Shown one piece after another: positions 9,989-18,700 of a stretch of 64,000 nt of DNA. Each line of letters starts with the position of its first letter. The stretch's first letter is position 1. The position numbers and the translations under genes were made by a program. The stretch is from Oscillospiraceae bacterium (GTDB lineage Bacteria; Bacillota; Clostridia; Oscillospirales; Oscillospiraceae), in contig CAJTGJ010000015.1 in the NCBI GenBank assembly GCA_910575695.1, forward strand, positions 29,367 through 93,366, in the 5' to 3' direction. The notes beneath the pieces were generated by a model that was given only the letters and a program-made list of their open reading frames with translations, ran no database searches and was not told the DNA's origin.

Positions 9989-10058
9989 GGGGTTGACACG
10001 GCGTCAGGGGATGCGGTATCGTTCATCACATTCGCAAGCTAAGAATTTGGAGGAAACC
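9989..10058 (+). promoter_or_regulatory. Promoter/leader block, copy 1 (NUDIX gene)
   Basis: TTGACA (9993-9998), 18-base spacer, TATCGT (10017-10022), then a partial palindrome TTCGCAAGCTAA (10031-10042) and a TTTGGAGGAAA ribosome binding site. Nearly the same block recurs before hisZ at 10566-10634. Confidence 0.75.
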
Positions 10059-10064
10059 TGCGGT

Positions 10065-10550
10065 ATGATTTTAAAAGATGACAGAGGCAATGAGCTTCTT
10101 GATGTAATCGTATGTGAGGAAGCTGGTGCGGATTCAGGCTATGTCCCCATAACCCATTGCCTTTTGGTTGTGAGGATTGGGACCGACTATTTGATGGGGT
10201 GGAATAATTACCGGCATGACTGGGAGATTTTCGGCGGCTGCCGGGAGGAAGGAGAGACGCTCCGCGACTGCATTCTGCGGGAGTGCCGGGAGGAATTGGG
10301 GCTTGACGGCATAGAGTTTCATTTCCTTGGGCTGGCGCATTACCGTCTGGCCCCTGGGTATTTTAATCCGGAATGGCACGAGGAATATGGCGGCCTGTAT
10401 GGGGTGACGCTGCCCGAGGAATATTTGCAGACGGTCGAGCGGCAGCGGACAGACCGGGAGGAAATCAAAAAAGTGGCTTTGCTCAGTACGATTGCCGGGA
10501 GCGAACCGGTTTCTCCCATTGATAAACGGCTGCTGGACTGCTGGAAATAG
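10065..10550 (+). CDS. NUDIX hydrolase
   Basis: 161-residue NUDIX-fold protein, expected to hydrolyse a nucleoside diphosphate linked to another moiety; substrate unknown. The NUDIX box is recognisable as GGCREEGETLRDCILRECRE followed by ELG, keeping the GX5EX7REUXEE pattern. I place the start at ATG 10065 because TTGACA and TATCGT promoter elements lie inside any longer frame and TTTGGAGG is well placed. It sits alone between polC and hisZ and has its own copy of the his-type promoter, so it may be co-regulated with histidine synthesis. Confidence 0.85.
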   Translation: MILKDDRGNELLDVIVCEEAGADSGYVPITHCLLVVRIGTDYLMGWNNYRHDWEIFGGCREEGETLRDCILRECREELGLDGIEFHFLGLAHYRLAPGYFNPEWHEEYGGLYGVTLPEEYLQTVERQRTDREEIKKVALLSTIAGSEPVSPIDKRLLDCWK

Positions 10551-10565
10551 CAAGTTCAATGGTTC

Positions 10566-10634
10566 GGGGTTGACACAGCGGCGGGGATGTGGTATCATTC
10601 ATCACGTTAGCGAGCTAAAGAATCTGGAGGAAAA
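10566..10634 (+). promoter_or_regulatory. Promoter/leader block, copy 2 (his operon)
   Basis: TTGACA (10570-10575), 17-base spacer, TATCAT (10593-10598). A perfect palindrome TTAGC-GA-GCTAA (10607-10618) overlaps the expected transcription start, as an operator would. TCTGGAGGAAAA is the ribosome binding site for hisZ. Confidence 0.75.
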
Positions 10635-10638
10635 CCCA

Positions 10639-11805
10639 ATGAATATCCATATCAATACCCCCGAGGGCACCCGGGACCGCCTGTTCTCCGAGTGCCTGGA
10701 ACGCCGCCAGGTGCAGTCTGCCCTGGTGGAGCTGTTCCGCCGCCGGGGCTACACCGAGGTCATCACCCCGGAGGTTGAATATTACGATTTGTTCGTCCAG
10801 TCCGGCAACCCCATCCCCCAGGAGTCCATGCTGAAAATCATCGACCGCTCGGGGAAAATCATGGTCATGCGGCCCGACTGCACCGCCCCCATCGCCCGGG
10901 TGGCGGCGACCAAGCTGAAACGTCAGGCCCTGCCTCAGCGGCTGTACTACGACCAGACCGTGTTCCGCGACCGCCTGGCCCACCAGGGCGGAAGCCGGGA
11001 GATTGCCCAGTGCGGCGTGGAGATGATCGGCGCGGTGGGGGACAAGGCCGATTTGGAGATGGTAGCCATGGCGGTGGACGCCCTGCGGGCCTGCGGGCTG
11101 GGGCAGTTCCACATTGAGCTGGGCCACGCCGGGTTCTACCGGGCGCTGGCGGGGCGGATGAAAATGCCCGGGGATGAGCTGGAGCGCCTGCGCGGGGCTA
11201 TCGAGGGCAAAAACTTCGCCTTGCTCAACGACCTGCTGGAGCCTTACCGGGCCGAGGACGCCTGTGCCGCCCTGCGCCGCCTGCCGTACCTGTTCGGCGG
11301 GGTGGAGGTGCTGGACGAGGCGGAGGCCCTGGCGGGGTCCTGCGACAGCCTGGACCACCTGCGGCGGCTGTACAGCGAGCTGTCCGCCGCCGGGTACGGG
11401 GACTGTGTGCGCTTCGACCTGGGGCTGGTACATCAGTTGGACTATTACACCGGACTGGTGTTCCGGGGCTATGCCGAGGGCGCGGGCGCCCCGGTGCTGT
11501 CCGGGGGCCGCTACGACGGCCTGATGGAGCAGTTTGGCCGGAAGGCGGAGGCCACCGGTTTTGCGGTGGACGTGGACGCGGTGGGTGCCTGTCTGACGGT
11601 GGAGACGCCTGAGCTGGAGACGGTGATCCACTACGGCCCCGGCCTGCTGGCCCAGGCCCTGGCGGTGGTGGACAGCCGTCCGGCGGGGAGCTGTGAGCTG
11701 TCCCCCTGCCGGACGCTGGACAGCACCATGAACCTGGCACGGGAAAAGGGCGCGGCCCGTGTGCTGGTGCTGGACGGCGGGGGAGAGAGGTGGATGGCTA
11801 TATGA
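10639..11805 (+). CDS. hisZ: ATP phosphoribosyltransferase regulatory subunit
   Basis: Histidyl-tRNA-synthetase paralogue that combines with short-form HisG to give the active, histidine-inhibited first enzyme of histidine synthesis. 388 residues. Class II synthetase-like motifs are visible: TPEGTRDRLFSE near the N-terminus, MRPDCTAPIARVAAT (motif 2 region) and GGRYDGL with FAVDVDAV near the C-terminus. ATG 10639 has TCTGGAGG. Its stop overlaps the hisG start by four bases, matching the expectation that a short HisG needs HisZ. Confidence 0.95.
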   Translation: MNIHINTPEGTRDRLFSECLERRQVQSALVELFRRRGYTEVITPEVEYYDLFVQSGNPIPQESMLKIIDRSGKIMVMRPDCTAPIARVAATKLKRQALPQRLYYDQTVFRDRLAHQGGSREIAQCGVEMIGAVGDKADLEMVAMAVDALRACGLGQFHIELGHAGFYRALAGRMKMPGDELERLRGAIEGKNFALLNDLLEPYRAEDACAALRRLPYLFGGVEVLDEAEALAGSCDSLDHLRRLYSELSAAGYGDCVRFDLGLVHQLDYYTGLVFRGYAEGAGAPVLSGGRYDGLMEQFGRKAEATGFAVDVDAVGACLTVETPELETVIHYGPGLLAQALAVVDSRPAGSCELSPCRTLDSTMNLAREKGAARVLVLDGGGERWMAI

Positions 11806-12443
11806 GCGAACGGTTGCGAATTGCCCTGACCAAGGGGCGCTTGCAGGACAAGTCGGTGGAGCTGTTCGAGGCCATGGGGCTGAACTGCTCTCCGGTGCGA
11901 AACCCGGGGCGGCGGCTGATCCACGCCCTGCCCAACTACCCGCTGGACGCGGTGCTGGCAAAAGCACCCGATGTCATCACTTATGTGGAGCACGGCGTGT
12001 GTGACCTGGGCGTGGTGGGCAAGGACACCATTTTGGAGAAGGGCGGGGCCTTTTATGAGGTTTTGGATCTGGGCTTCGGCCGGTGCCGGTTTGCCCTGGC
12101 GGTGAAAAAGGGCAGTGACTTTTACGGCACCTACAAGACCCGCCGTATCGCGTCCAAATATCCCAACGTCACACGGGCTTTTTTCGAGGGCAAGGGAATG
12201 GACGTAGACATCATCAAGATCGAGGGCAGTGTGGAGTTGGCCCCGATTTTGGATCTTGCGGACGGCATCGTGGACATTGTAGAGACAGGGGCCACCTTAA
12301 AGGAAAACGGATTAGAGCCTATTGAGGATGTGGCCCAGGTGTCGGCCCGGCTGATTGTGAACACCGCGTCCATGAAGCTGTACAAAAACGAGATCACAGA
12401 CTTTTTGTCCCGCGTGGAGCGGGAATTGGGGGGAAAGGCATGA
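11802..12443 (+). CDS. hisG: ATP phosphoribosyltransferase, short catalytic form
   Basis: Condenses ATP with PRPP, the first committed step of histidine synthesis. At 213 residues it is the short HisG type that lacks the C-terminal regulatory domain, consistent with hisZ next door. RIALTKGRLQ near the N-terminus is diagnostic; the PRPP-binding loop is in DIVETGATLKENGL near residue 155-170. ATG 11802 is preferred over an in-frame GTG at 11790 because GGGGGAGAGAGG ends just there. Overlaps both hisZ and hisD by four bases. Confidence 0.96.
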   Translation: MSERLRIALTKGRLQDKSVELFEAMGLNCSPVRNPGRRLIHALPNYPLDAVLAKAPDVITYVEHGVCDLGVVGKDTILEKGGAFYEVLDLGFGRCRFALAVKKGSDFYGTYKTRRIASKYPNVTRAFFEGKGMDVDIIKIEGSVELAPILDLADGIVDIVETGATLKENGLEPIEDVAQVSARLIVNTASMKLYKNEITDFLSRVERELGGKA

Positions 12444-13714
12444 TTACCATCATCAAGGCTGACGGATCCGCCGAGCGCCGCCAGCTGGACGCCATGCGGG
12501 CGCGGGCGGCGGAAAAAAACGCGGACATTGAGCTGGCTGTCAAAGCCATCATGGAGAACGTGCGGCAGGAGGGCCTGCCTGCGGTGGAGCGTTATTCCCG
12601 CCAGTTTGACCATAAAGTGCCCTATGAGCTGTCCCAGAAGCGGCTGGACGAGGCGTATGCCGCCTGTCCGCCGGAGCTGACCGCCGCCCTGGAGCACGCC
12701 GCCCGGAACATTCGGGATTACAACAAAAAGCTGCTGGCCAGAACGGAGGAATGGGCTTCTCCCGACGGAGGCCGGGTGGGCAGGATCGTCCGGGGGCTGA
12801 GCCGGGTGGGCATCTATGTCCCCGGCGGTACCGCCGCCTATCCCAGCTCGGTGCTGATGAACGCCGTTCCCGCCAAGGTGGCCGGGGTGGAGGAAATCGT
12901 CATGATTACGCCGCCCACGGAAAACCTCAGCGACGCGGTGCTGGCGGCGGCGAAGATCGCCGGGGTGGACCGGGTGATTGCCGTAGGTGGGGCCCAGGCG
13001 GTGGCGGCGGTGACCTTCGGCGCGGGCTTTATCCCCAGGGTGGACAAGCTGGTGGGACCTGGGAACGCCTATGTGGCGGCGGCGAAACGGCTGGCTTACG
13101 GGCAGCTGGACATCGACATGGTGGCGGGGCCGTCGGAGGTGCTGGTGATTGCCAGCGAGAGCGCCAACCCCAAGTATGTGGCCGCCGACCTGCTCAGTCA
13201 GGCGGAACACGACAAACTGGCCTCTGCCGTCCTGCTCACCGATTCCATGGAGCTGGCCCAGGCGGTAGACGCGGAGATTGTCCGGCAGACCGGATACCTC
13301 AGCCGGAGCGAGATCATGGAGACGTCCCTGCGGGATTTTGGCTGTGCCATCGTGTGCGGTGATTTGGACAAATGTGTGGAGATTGCCAACGAAATCGCGC
13401 CGGAGCACCTGGAAATCGTCACAAAAAATCCCCGAGAACTGTTGCCTCAAGTGAAAAACGCGGGGGCGGTGTTCCTGGGCGCGTACACGCCGGAGCCGCT
13501 GGGGGACTACCTGGCGGGGCCGGACCATGTGCTTCCCACCAGCGGGACAGCGCGGTTCTTCTCACCCCTCAGCGTGGACAGTTTTCTGAAGACCATGAGC
13601 ATTTTGGAGTTCGACCGGGCCTCCCTGGAGCCCATTTCCGGGGAAATCATCGCCTTGGCTCAGGCGGAAAAGCTCACCGCCCACGCCAATTCCATCCAGG
13701 TCCGTTTTGAGTAA
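12440..13714 (+). CDS. hisD: Histidinol dehydrogenase
   Basis: NAD- and zinc-dependent enzyme performing the last two oxidations, histidinol to histidine. 424 residues, normal length. Motifs: VPGGTAAYPSSVLMNAVPA, VGPGNAYVAAAKR, DMVAGPSEVLVIA, LLSQAEHD (zinc-ligand region), IAPEHLEI (catalytic Glu-His) and GPDHVLPTSGTARF. Translationally coupled to hisG by an ATGA overlap. Confidence 0.97.
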   Translation: MITIIKADGSAERRQLDAMRARAAEKNADIELAVKAIMENVRQEGLPAVERYSRQFDHKVPYELSQKRLDEAYAACPPELTAALEHAARNIRDYNKKLLARTEEWASPDGGRVGRIVRGLSRVGIYVPGGTAAYPSSVLMNAVPAKVAGVEEIVMITPPTENLSDAVLAAAKIAGVDRVIAVGGAQAVAAVTFGAGFIPRVDKLVGPGNAYVAAAKRLAYGQLDIDMVAGPSEVLVIASESANPKYVAADLLSQAEHDKLASAVLLTDSMELAQAVDAEIVRQTGYLSRSEIMETSLRDFGCAIVCGDLDKCVEIANEIAPEHLEIVTKNPRELLPQVKNAGAVFLGAYTPEPLGDYLAGPDHVLPTSGTARFFSPLSVDSFLKTMSILEFDRASLEPISGEIIALAQAEKLTAHANSIQVRFE

Positions 13715-13729
13715 GGAGGGGATGTCCCT

Positions 13730-14305
13730 ATGCGGCAAGCGAAAATCCAACGCACCACAAAAGAGACGGATATCAGTGCCGACCTCTGCCTGGACGGGGG
13801 AGAGGTGAACATATCCACCGGCATCGGCTTTTTTGACCATATGCTCACCGCCCTGGCCTTCTATGCCGGGTTCGGACTGGAGCTGTCCGCCCTGGGAGAC
13901 CTCCACGTGGATGGCCACCACACGGTGGAGGATGTGGGCATTGTGCTGGGGCAGGCGTTCAAGGAGGCGCTGGGGGACAAAAAGGGCATCCGGCGGTATG
14001 GTACGGCTTTCGTGCCCATGGACGAGGCACTGTGCCGGACGGTGCTGGACTGCTCCAACCGGCCCTGTCTGGTGTTTGACGCGCCCATGCCCCAGCCTGT
14101 GATCGGCGGCTATGACAGCTGCCTTACGGTGGAGTTCATGCGGGCGTTTTCGGTGAACGGTGGAATTACTTTACACCAGAGGTGTGAGTATGGAGACAAC
14201 GCCCACCACATCACCGAGGCATTGTTCAAATCCCTGGGGCTGGCGCTGAAGGAGGCCGTCCGCGTGGAGGGAGACGGTGTCGTTTCCACCAAAGGAGCGT
14301 TGTGA
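13730..14305 (+). CDS. hisB: Imidazoleglycerol-phosphate dehydratase
   Basis: Manganese-dependent dehydration of imidazole glycerol phosphate. 191 residues, monofunctional form without the phosphatase domain. Duplicate metal-binding motifs are clear: GFFDHMLTALAFY, DLHVDGHHTVEDVGI and the later HHITEALFKSLGLAL. The start at 13730 follows AAGGAGGGG with close spacing. The stop overlaps the hisH start by one base. Confidence 0.97.
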   Translation: MRQAKIQRTTKETDISADLCLDGGEVNISTGIGFFDHMLTALAFYAGFGLELSALGDLHVDGHHTVEDVGIVLGQAFKEALGDKKGIRRYGTAFVPMDEALCRTVLDCSNRPCLVFDAPMPQPVIGGYDSCLTVEFMRAFSVNGGITLHQRCEYGDNAHHITEALFKSLGLALKEAVRVEGDGVVSTKGAL

Positions 14306-14913
14306 TGAAGTATACCGCAATTGTAGATTACGGCGTGGGCAACTTGAAAAGCGTGGCCAACGCCATGGCATATGTGGGCCAGCAGACGCTGGTGACCGGG
14401 GATGCCGGTGAGCTGGAGCGGGCGGACGCGATCATCCTGCCCGGTGTGGGAGCGTTTCCTGACGCGGCGGAAAAGCTGCGGGAAATGGGGCTGGACAAGG
14501 TGCTGCTGGCCCAGACGGGGCGCAAGCCCATTTTGGGCATCTGCCTGGGGATGCAGCTGCTGTTCGACCGGGGCGAGGAAGGGAAGTGCTGTGAAGGCTT
14601 AGGACTTGTCAGCGGAAGTGTGGAACGAATTCAAACCGGATTCAAGCTGCCCCACATCGGCTGGAACAGCCTGTCCTTCCAGAATGATTCCCCGCTGTTC
14701 CTGGGGCTGGACGACGGGACCTATGTGTATTTCGTCCACTCCTACTGCGGCCATGCGCGGCGGGAGGAGGATGTGACAGCCCGCACGCAGTATGGTCCTT
14801 CGATTCTGGCAGCGGTGTCGCATAACGGGGTGTACGGCTGTCAGTTCCATCCGGAAAAGAGCGGCGATGCCGGACTGCAAATCCTGAAGAATTTTGGAGA
14901 GTTGAACCGATGA
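14305..14913 (+). CDS. hisH: Imidazole glycerol phosphate synthase, glutaminase subunit
   Basis: Class I glutamine amidotransferase that hydrolyses glutamine and channels ammonia to HisF. 202 residues. The nucleophile lies in GICLGMQLLF (Cys about residue 77), and the His-Glu pair is in CQFHPEKSG near the C-terminus. VDYGVGNLKSV is the typical N-terminal strand-loop. ATG 14305 overlaps the hisB stop; the gene overlaps hisA by four bases. Confidence 0.96.
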   Translation: MKYTAIVDYGVGNLKSVANAMAYVGQQTLVTGDAGELERADAIILPGVGAFPDAAEKLREMGLDKVLLAQTGRKPILGICLGMQLLFDRGEEGKCCEGLGLVSGSVERIQTGFKLPHIGWNSLSFQNDSPLFLGLDDGTYVYFVHSYCGHARREEDVTARTQYGPSILAAVSHNGVYGCQFHPEKSGDAGLQILKNFGELNR

Positions 14914-15632
14914 TTTTATTACCGGCCATTGATTTGAAGGACGGGCGGTGCGTCCGCCTGAAAAAAGGGGAGTTTTCCACCGCCAGCCAAGTGGCGGACA
15001 GCGCTTTGCTCACGGCCCAGGCATTTGCCGACGCCGGGGCAAAGTGGGTTCACATGGTGGACCTGGACGGCGCACGGGACGGCGTGCGGCAGAATTTCCC
15101 TATCATTTACGAGGTGATCCAGCAGTCCGGCCTGTCCGTGGAGCTGGGGGGCGGCATCAAAAGCGAGCTGGATGTCATTACCATTGGGGAGGCGGGAGCG
15201 GGCCGGATTGTCATCGGCTCCGCCGCCGTGACCAATCCCCAAGTGGTGGAGTATGCCGTCAAGCAGTATGGGGAACGGACGGCGGTGGGCATCGACTGCC
15301 TGGACGGCCGGGTGCGCACGGCGGGCTGGGAGCAGGATTCCGGCGTGAATTATCTGGATTTGGCCCGTCAGATGGAGGAAAAGGGGGTCAAAACCCTGAT
15401 TTTCACCGACATTGCCACCGACGGGATGCTGTCCGGCCCCAGCTTCGATCAGCTTGCCGCTCTGCAAAAAGCGGTGAAGTGCAATATTGTGGCTTCCGGC
15501 GGCGTGACTACGCTGGACGATGTGAAGCGTTTGAGGGACATGGGCTTGTACGGGGCCATCATCGGCAAGGCGTATTATGCGGGCACCCTGGACTTGGCGG
15601 AAGCCGTCCGGGAGGCGGGGCCCCAGGCATGA
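14910..15632 (+). CDS. hisA: ProFAR isomerase
   Basis: Beta/alpha-barrel isomerase converting ProFAR to PRFAR. 240 residues. The N-terminal LLPAIDLKDGRCVRL carries the general-base Asp, ELGGGIKSE is the first phosphate-binding half, and FTDIATDGMLSGP holds the second catalytic Asp; VASGGVTTLDDV is the other phosphate loop. Coupled to hisH by ATGA and overlapping the next gene. Confidence 0.96.
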   Translation: MILLPAIDLKDGRCVRLKKGEFSTASQVADSALLTAQAFADAGAKWVHMVDLDGARDGVRQNFPIIYEVIQQSGLSVELGGGIKSELDVITIGEAGAGRIVIGSAAVTNPQVVEYAVKQYGERTAVGIDCLDGRVRTAGWEQDSGVNYLDLARQMEEKGVKTLIFTDIATDGMLSGPSFDQLAALQKAVKCNIVASGGVTTLDDVKRLRDMGLYGAIIGKAYYAGTLDLAEAVREAGPQA

Positions 15633-16138
15633 AAATCGCGGTGATCGGGTACTGCGGGGCGGGGAAGTCCACTCTGGCCCGGGCGCTGGGGGAGCGGTAT
15701 GGCATTCCGGTGCTGCATTTTGACCGGGTACACTGGGCGCCCGGCTGGCAGGAGCGGGACAGGGCGGAAGCCCATCAGATGGTACAAAGGTTCATGGAAA
15801 ACCCCCAATGGGTAATAGATGGAAACTACACAAATTTTGAGTATGAACGCCGGATGGCGGAGGCAGACCGCATCATTTTTCTCGATTTTCCCTGTCTGGC
15901 CTGCTTATTCCGGGCTTGGAAACGTTTTTTTCAGAACCGGGGCCGCACCAGGGCGGATATGGGCGAGGGATGCCCGGAGAAGATGGACCCGGAATTTGTC
16001 ATGTGGCTGCTGTGGAAGGGCCGCAGGACGCAGAAGAAAAAATGGCTTGCGGCGGGCTTGGAGAAACACCTTGATAAAGTGACCGTTTTAAAGAGCCAAA
16101 AGGAGATCGACCGCTATTTGGAGGGGCTTTTATGTTAG
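15629..16138 (+). CDS. P-loop nucleotide kinase-like protein (FlaR/adenylate-kinase-like)
   Basis: 169-residue P-loop NTPase with Walker [10 protein letters not shown] at residues 7-15. The layout ([41 protein letters not shown]) matches small proteins often labelled DNA topology modulation protein or adenylate-kinase-related. The biochemical role is not established. It is wedged between hisA and hisF with overlaps at both ends (four and seven bases), so is translated with the his operon, but it is not a histidine enzyme and is probably a passenger. Confidence 0.75.
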   Translation: MKIAVIGYCGAGKSTLARALGERYGIPVLHFDRVHWAPGWQERDRAEAHQMVQRFMENPQWVIDGNYTNFEYERRMAEADRIIFLDFPCLACLFRAWKRFFQNRGRTRADMGEGCPEKMDPEFVMWLLWKGRRTQKKKWLAAGLEKHLDKVTVLKSQKEIDRYLEGLLC

Positions 16139-16887
16139 CCAAACGAATTATCCCCTGCCTGGACGTCCGGGACGGCCGGGTGGTGAAGGGGATTAACTTT
16201 GTGAATATTCGGGACGCGGGCGACCCGGTGGAGCTGGCAAAATACTATTCAGACCAGGGGGCGGACGAAATCGTCTTTCTGGACATCACCGCCACCAGCG
16301 ACGCCCGGGATACCGTGGCGGACGTGGTAGAGCGAACCGCCGCCCAAGTGTTCGTCCCCCTGACGGTGGGGGGCGGCATCCGCACCCTGGACGATTTCCA
16401 GCGGCTGCTCCGGGCGGGAGCGGACAAGATTTCCGTCAACTCCGCCGCTGTAAAGGATGAAACCTTAATAGCCCGTGCGGCCCAGCGGTTTGGCTCCCAG
16501 TGTGTGGTGCTGGCCATCGATGCGCGGCTGCGGTCCGAGGGTTGGTATGAGGTGGTGACCGCCGGGGGCCGCACCCCTACCGGAATCAATGCGGTGGAGT
16601 GGGCCAAGCGGGGCCAGGTGCTGGGGGCGGGGGAGATCCTGCTCACCTCCATGGATGCCGACGGCACCAGGGCGGGCTTTGACCTGGCCATGACCCAGGC
16701 GGTGACGGAAGCGGTGTCCATCCCGGTGATCGCCTCCGGCGGCTGCGGCAGTCTGGAGCACTTTGCCCAGGTGTTTGAGGAGACGGACTGCGACGCGGCC
16801 CTGGCGGCGTCCCTGTTCCACTTCGGCGAGCTGACGGTGCCCCAGGTGAAGGAGTTCCTTCGAGGCAGGAATATCACGGTGAGGTGA
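16132..16887 (+). CDS. hisF: Imidazole glycerol phosphate synthase, cyclase subunit
   Basis: Beta/alpha-barrel cyclase that uses ammonia from HisH to make imidazole glycerol phosphate and AICAR. 251 residues. [17 protein letters not shown] contains the catalytic Asp (about residue 11), [11 protein letters not shown] is the phosphate loop, [15 protein letters not shown] holds the second catalytic Asp, and VIASGGCGS is the last phosphate site. It starts inside the end of the preceding kinase-like gene. Confidence 0.97.
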   Translation: MLAKRIIPCLDVRDGRVVKGINFVNIRDAGDPVELAKYYSDQGADEIVFLDITATSDARDTVADVVERTAAQVFVPLTVGGGIRTLDDFQRLLRAGADKISVNSAAVKDETLIARAAQRFGSQCVVLAIDARLRSEGWYEVVTAGGRTPTGINAVEWAKRGQVLGAGEILLTSMDADGTRAGFDLAMTQAVTEAVSIPVIASGGCGSLEHFAQVFEETDCDAALAASLFHFGELTVPQVKEFLRGRNITVR

Positions 16888-16892
16888 CGGAT

Positions 16893-17213
16893 ATGTTTGA
16901 TCTTGGCCTGCTGTTTCAAAAATCGGAGCTGATCCCGGTGATTATTCAGGACGTGGAAAGCCGGGCGGTGCTCATGCTGGGCTATGCCAACCGGGAGGCG
17001 GTGGAGCTGACCATCCAGACCAAAACCGCGTGGTTTTGGAGCCGGAGCCGCCAGAAGTTGTGGAACAAGGGGGAAACCAGCGGTAATTTCCTGTATGTGA
17101 AGGAAATTTATGCCGACTGCGACACGGATACCCTGCTGTGTCTGTGCGCGCCGAAGGGGCCGGCCTGCCACACGGGGAAGACCAGTTGCTTTTTCAATCA
17201 GATTGCGTTATAA
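16893..17213 (+). CDS. hisI: Phosphoribosyl-AMP cyclohydrolase
   Basis: Zinc and magnesium enzyme opening the adenine ring of PR-AMP. 106 residues from ATG 16893, chosen because GAGG at 16881-16884 is spaced correctly; GTG 16884 is an alternative. Motifs: [30 protein letters not shown] and the metal-binding DCDTDTLLC with [10 protein letters not shown]. It is a separate protein from HisE here, not the fused HisIE found in enterics. Confidence 0.95.
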   Translation: MFDLGLLFQKSELIPVIIQDVESRAVLMLGYANREAVELTIQTKTAWFWSRSRQKLWNKGETSGNFLYVKEIYADCDTDTLLCLCAPKGPACHTGKTSCFFNQIAL

Positions 17214-17244
17214 TAGGCTGAAGAGAGTTCAGGAGGGATATGAT

Positions 17245-17571
17245 ATGGACAGTACGCTGGAGGCGCTTTACCAGGTGGTCCTGGACCGCAGGGCAAACCC
17301 GCAGGAGGGATCGTATACCTGCTACCTGTTTGACAAGGGGCTGGACAAGATCCTGAAAAAGGTGGGGGAGGAGTGCGCTGAGACCATTATCGCGGCGAAA
17401 AACGACGTGCCCGCCGACACAGTAGGGGAGATTTCCGACCTGATCTACCATCTGATGGTGATGATGGCGGAAAAGGACATTCCCATCAGCGATGTGCTGG
17501 TTGAGCTGGACCGTCGGGCGCAGAAAGTCGGCAACCTGAAGCAAATGAAGCAAGTGGATAAGGAGAGTTGA
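17245..17571 (+). CDS. hisE: Phosphoribosyl-ATP diphosphatase
   Basis: MazG-like all-alpha pyrophosphohydrolase that converts PR-ATP to PR-AMP, the second step of histidine synthesis. 108 residues. The metal-binding helix motifs are in KKVGEECAETIIAAKN and EISDLIYHLMVMM. ATG 17245 has AGGAGGG at 17231-17237. It closes the his operon; hisC is not in the cluster. Confidence 0.95.
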   Translation: MDSTLEALYQVVLDRRANPQEGSYTCYLFDKGLDKILKKVGEECAETIIAAKNDVPADTVGEISDLIYHLMVMMAEKDIPISDVLVELDRRAQKVGNLKQMKQVDKES

Positions 17572-17573
17572 TT

Positions 17574-18296
17574 ATGGAAGAACGCAATGTAAACCGCTAT
17601 GATTTTGACAGCGAGTACGCGAGCGCGGGGCTGACGCTGAACCAGTACATTGCCCGGACCTTCGGGTGGATGTTCCTGGGGCTGATGGTCACCTTTGTGC
17701 TGGCGGCGGCGCTGGCCGTTACCGGGACGGTATTTTACCTGTTTGCTATCCCGGGCATCCAGTATATCCTGCTGATAGCGGAACTGGCTGTTGTGTTGAT
17801 TATGTCCCATAACATACAGAACCGCTCGGTGGGCGTTACGCGGATGCTGTTCACGCTGTATGCCATCATCAACGGAATGGTGTTCTCGTTTTATTTTGTG
17901 GTGTACGAAATGGCGAACCTGATTTTTATTTTCGGCCTTACAGCTCTGTTTTTCGGGGGCTTCGCCCTCTATGGCCGGTTTGCCAAGGCCGACCTGTCCA
18001 AGCTGGGCCCACTGCTCATCGGCGGGCTGATTTTCCTGGTGATTGCCAGCCTGCTGAGTATGTTCGTCATCCAGTTCACTGCCCTGGAGCGGATCATCTG
18101 CATGGTGGGCATTGTAGTGTTCCTGTGCTTCACGGCCTATGACACCCAGAAGATCAAGGCAAATTACGAGTATTTTTATGGCAATGAGGAGATTTTGCAG
18201 AAGGCATCCATTTTCTCCGCCCTCCAGCTGTACCTGGATTTCATCAACCTGTTTTTGTATCTGCTCCGGTTCCTGGGCAAGAACAGCCGCAGATAA
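17574..18296 (+). CDS. Bax inhibitor-1 family membrane protein
   Basis: 240-residue polytopic protein with about seven hydrophobic segments, resembling the YccA/YbhL (BI-1) family of proton/calcium-permeable channels or protease modulators; the physiological role in Firmicutes is unclear. ARTFGWMFLGLMVTF at the N-terminus and AYDTQKIKANY near the C-terminus are characteristic. It starts three bases after hisE with AAGGAGAG overlapping the hisE end, so is co-transcribed, and is followed by a strong terminator. Confidence 0.88.
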   Translation: MEERNVNRYDFDSEYASAGLTLNQYIARTFGWMFLGLMVTFVLAAALAVTGTVFYLFAIPGIQYILLIAELAVVLIMSHNIQNRSVGVTRMLFTLYAIINGMVFSFYFVVYEMANLIFIFGLTALFFGGFALYGRFAKADLSKLGPLLIGGLIFLVIASLLSMFVIQFTALERIICMVGIVVFLCFTAYDTQKIKANYEYFYGNEEILQKASIFSALQLYLDFINLFLYLLRFLGKNSRR

Positions 18297-18303
18297 GCCC
18301 GAC

Positions 18304-18338
18304 AAAAAATCCGGCTGCGTATTGCAGCCGGATTTTTT
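18304..18338. terminator. Bidirectional intrinsic terminator
   Basis: Perfect 15-bp stem (left arm 18304-18318, right arm 18324-18338, loop GTATT) with a run of A before and T after, so it can end both the his operon and the small minus-strand ORF. Confidence 0.9.
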
Positions 18339-18404
18339 GTAAAATAAAAACGCCCCACCGGGACGAGTTGTATCTTCTTTTCGGTTGGAAGGTTGCCGTC
18401 GGGC

Positions 18405-18488
18405 TCAGCGGTCGCTGGGAACGGTAATCTCTCCTGCGAAGATCAATTCGTCGATATCAACGGGCACATTACTGTAGATGACCTTCAT
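18405..18488 (-). CDS. Strongly expressed 27-codon ORF
   Basis: Small ORF of 27 codons starting MKVIYSNVPVDIDEL and ending PSDR. It is unrecognised. It has an excellent AAGGAGGTGATGAC ribosome binding site and a near-consensus promoter upstream, and it ends before a bidirectional terminator, so the unit looks complete. The peptide is acidic, has no signal sequence or cysteines and no maturation gene beside it. It could be a small regulatory protein, a leader peptide, or a remnant. Confidence 0.5.
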   Translation of the reverse strand: MKVIYSNVPVDIDELIFAGEITVPSDR

Positions 18489-18520
18489 TGTCATCACCTC
18501 CTTGTTTATTTCTGTTGTAT

Positions 18521-18549
18521 ATTATAGCAAACGATTTTTGACTTGTAAA
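18521..18549 (-). promoter_or_regulatory. SigA-type promoter of the 27-codon ORF
   Basis: On the minus strand: TTTACA (18549-18544), 17-base spacer, TATAAT (18526-18521), about 33 bases before the start codon. Confidence 0.75.
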
Positions 18550-18700
18550 GGGTTTTTTGTAAAAAAATATCAAATTACATAATATTAACATTATTAAGGG
18601 TAAAACACAGTTCCTTTTTCAGCCGGACGGGCTGGATTTTTACTGTACAGCCTTGGAGTCCGCGGCAGACACAGGGCTGAATTTGAAGGGGGAACCTGCA

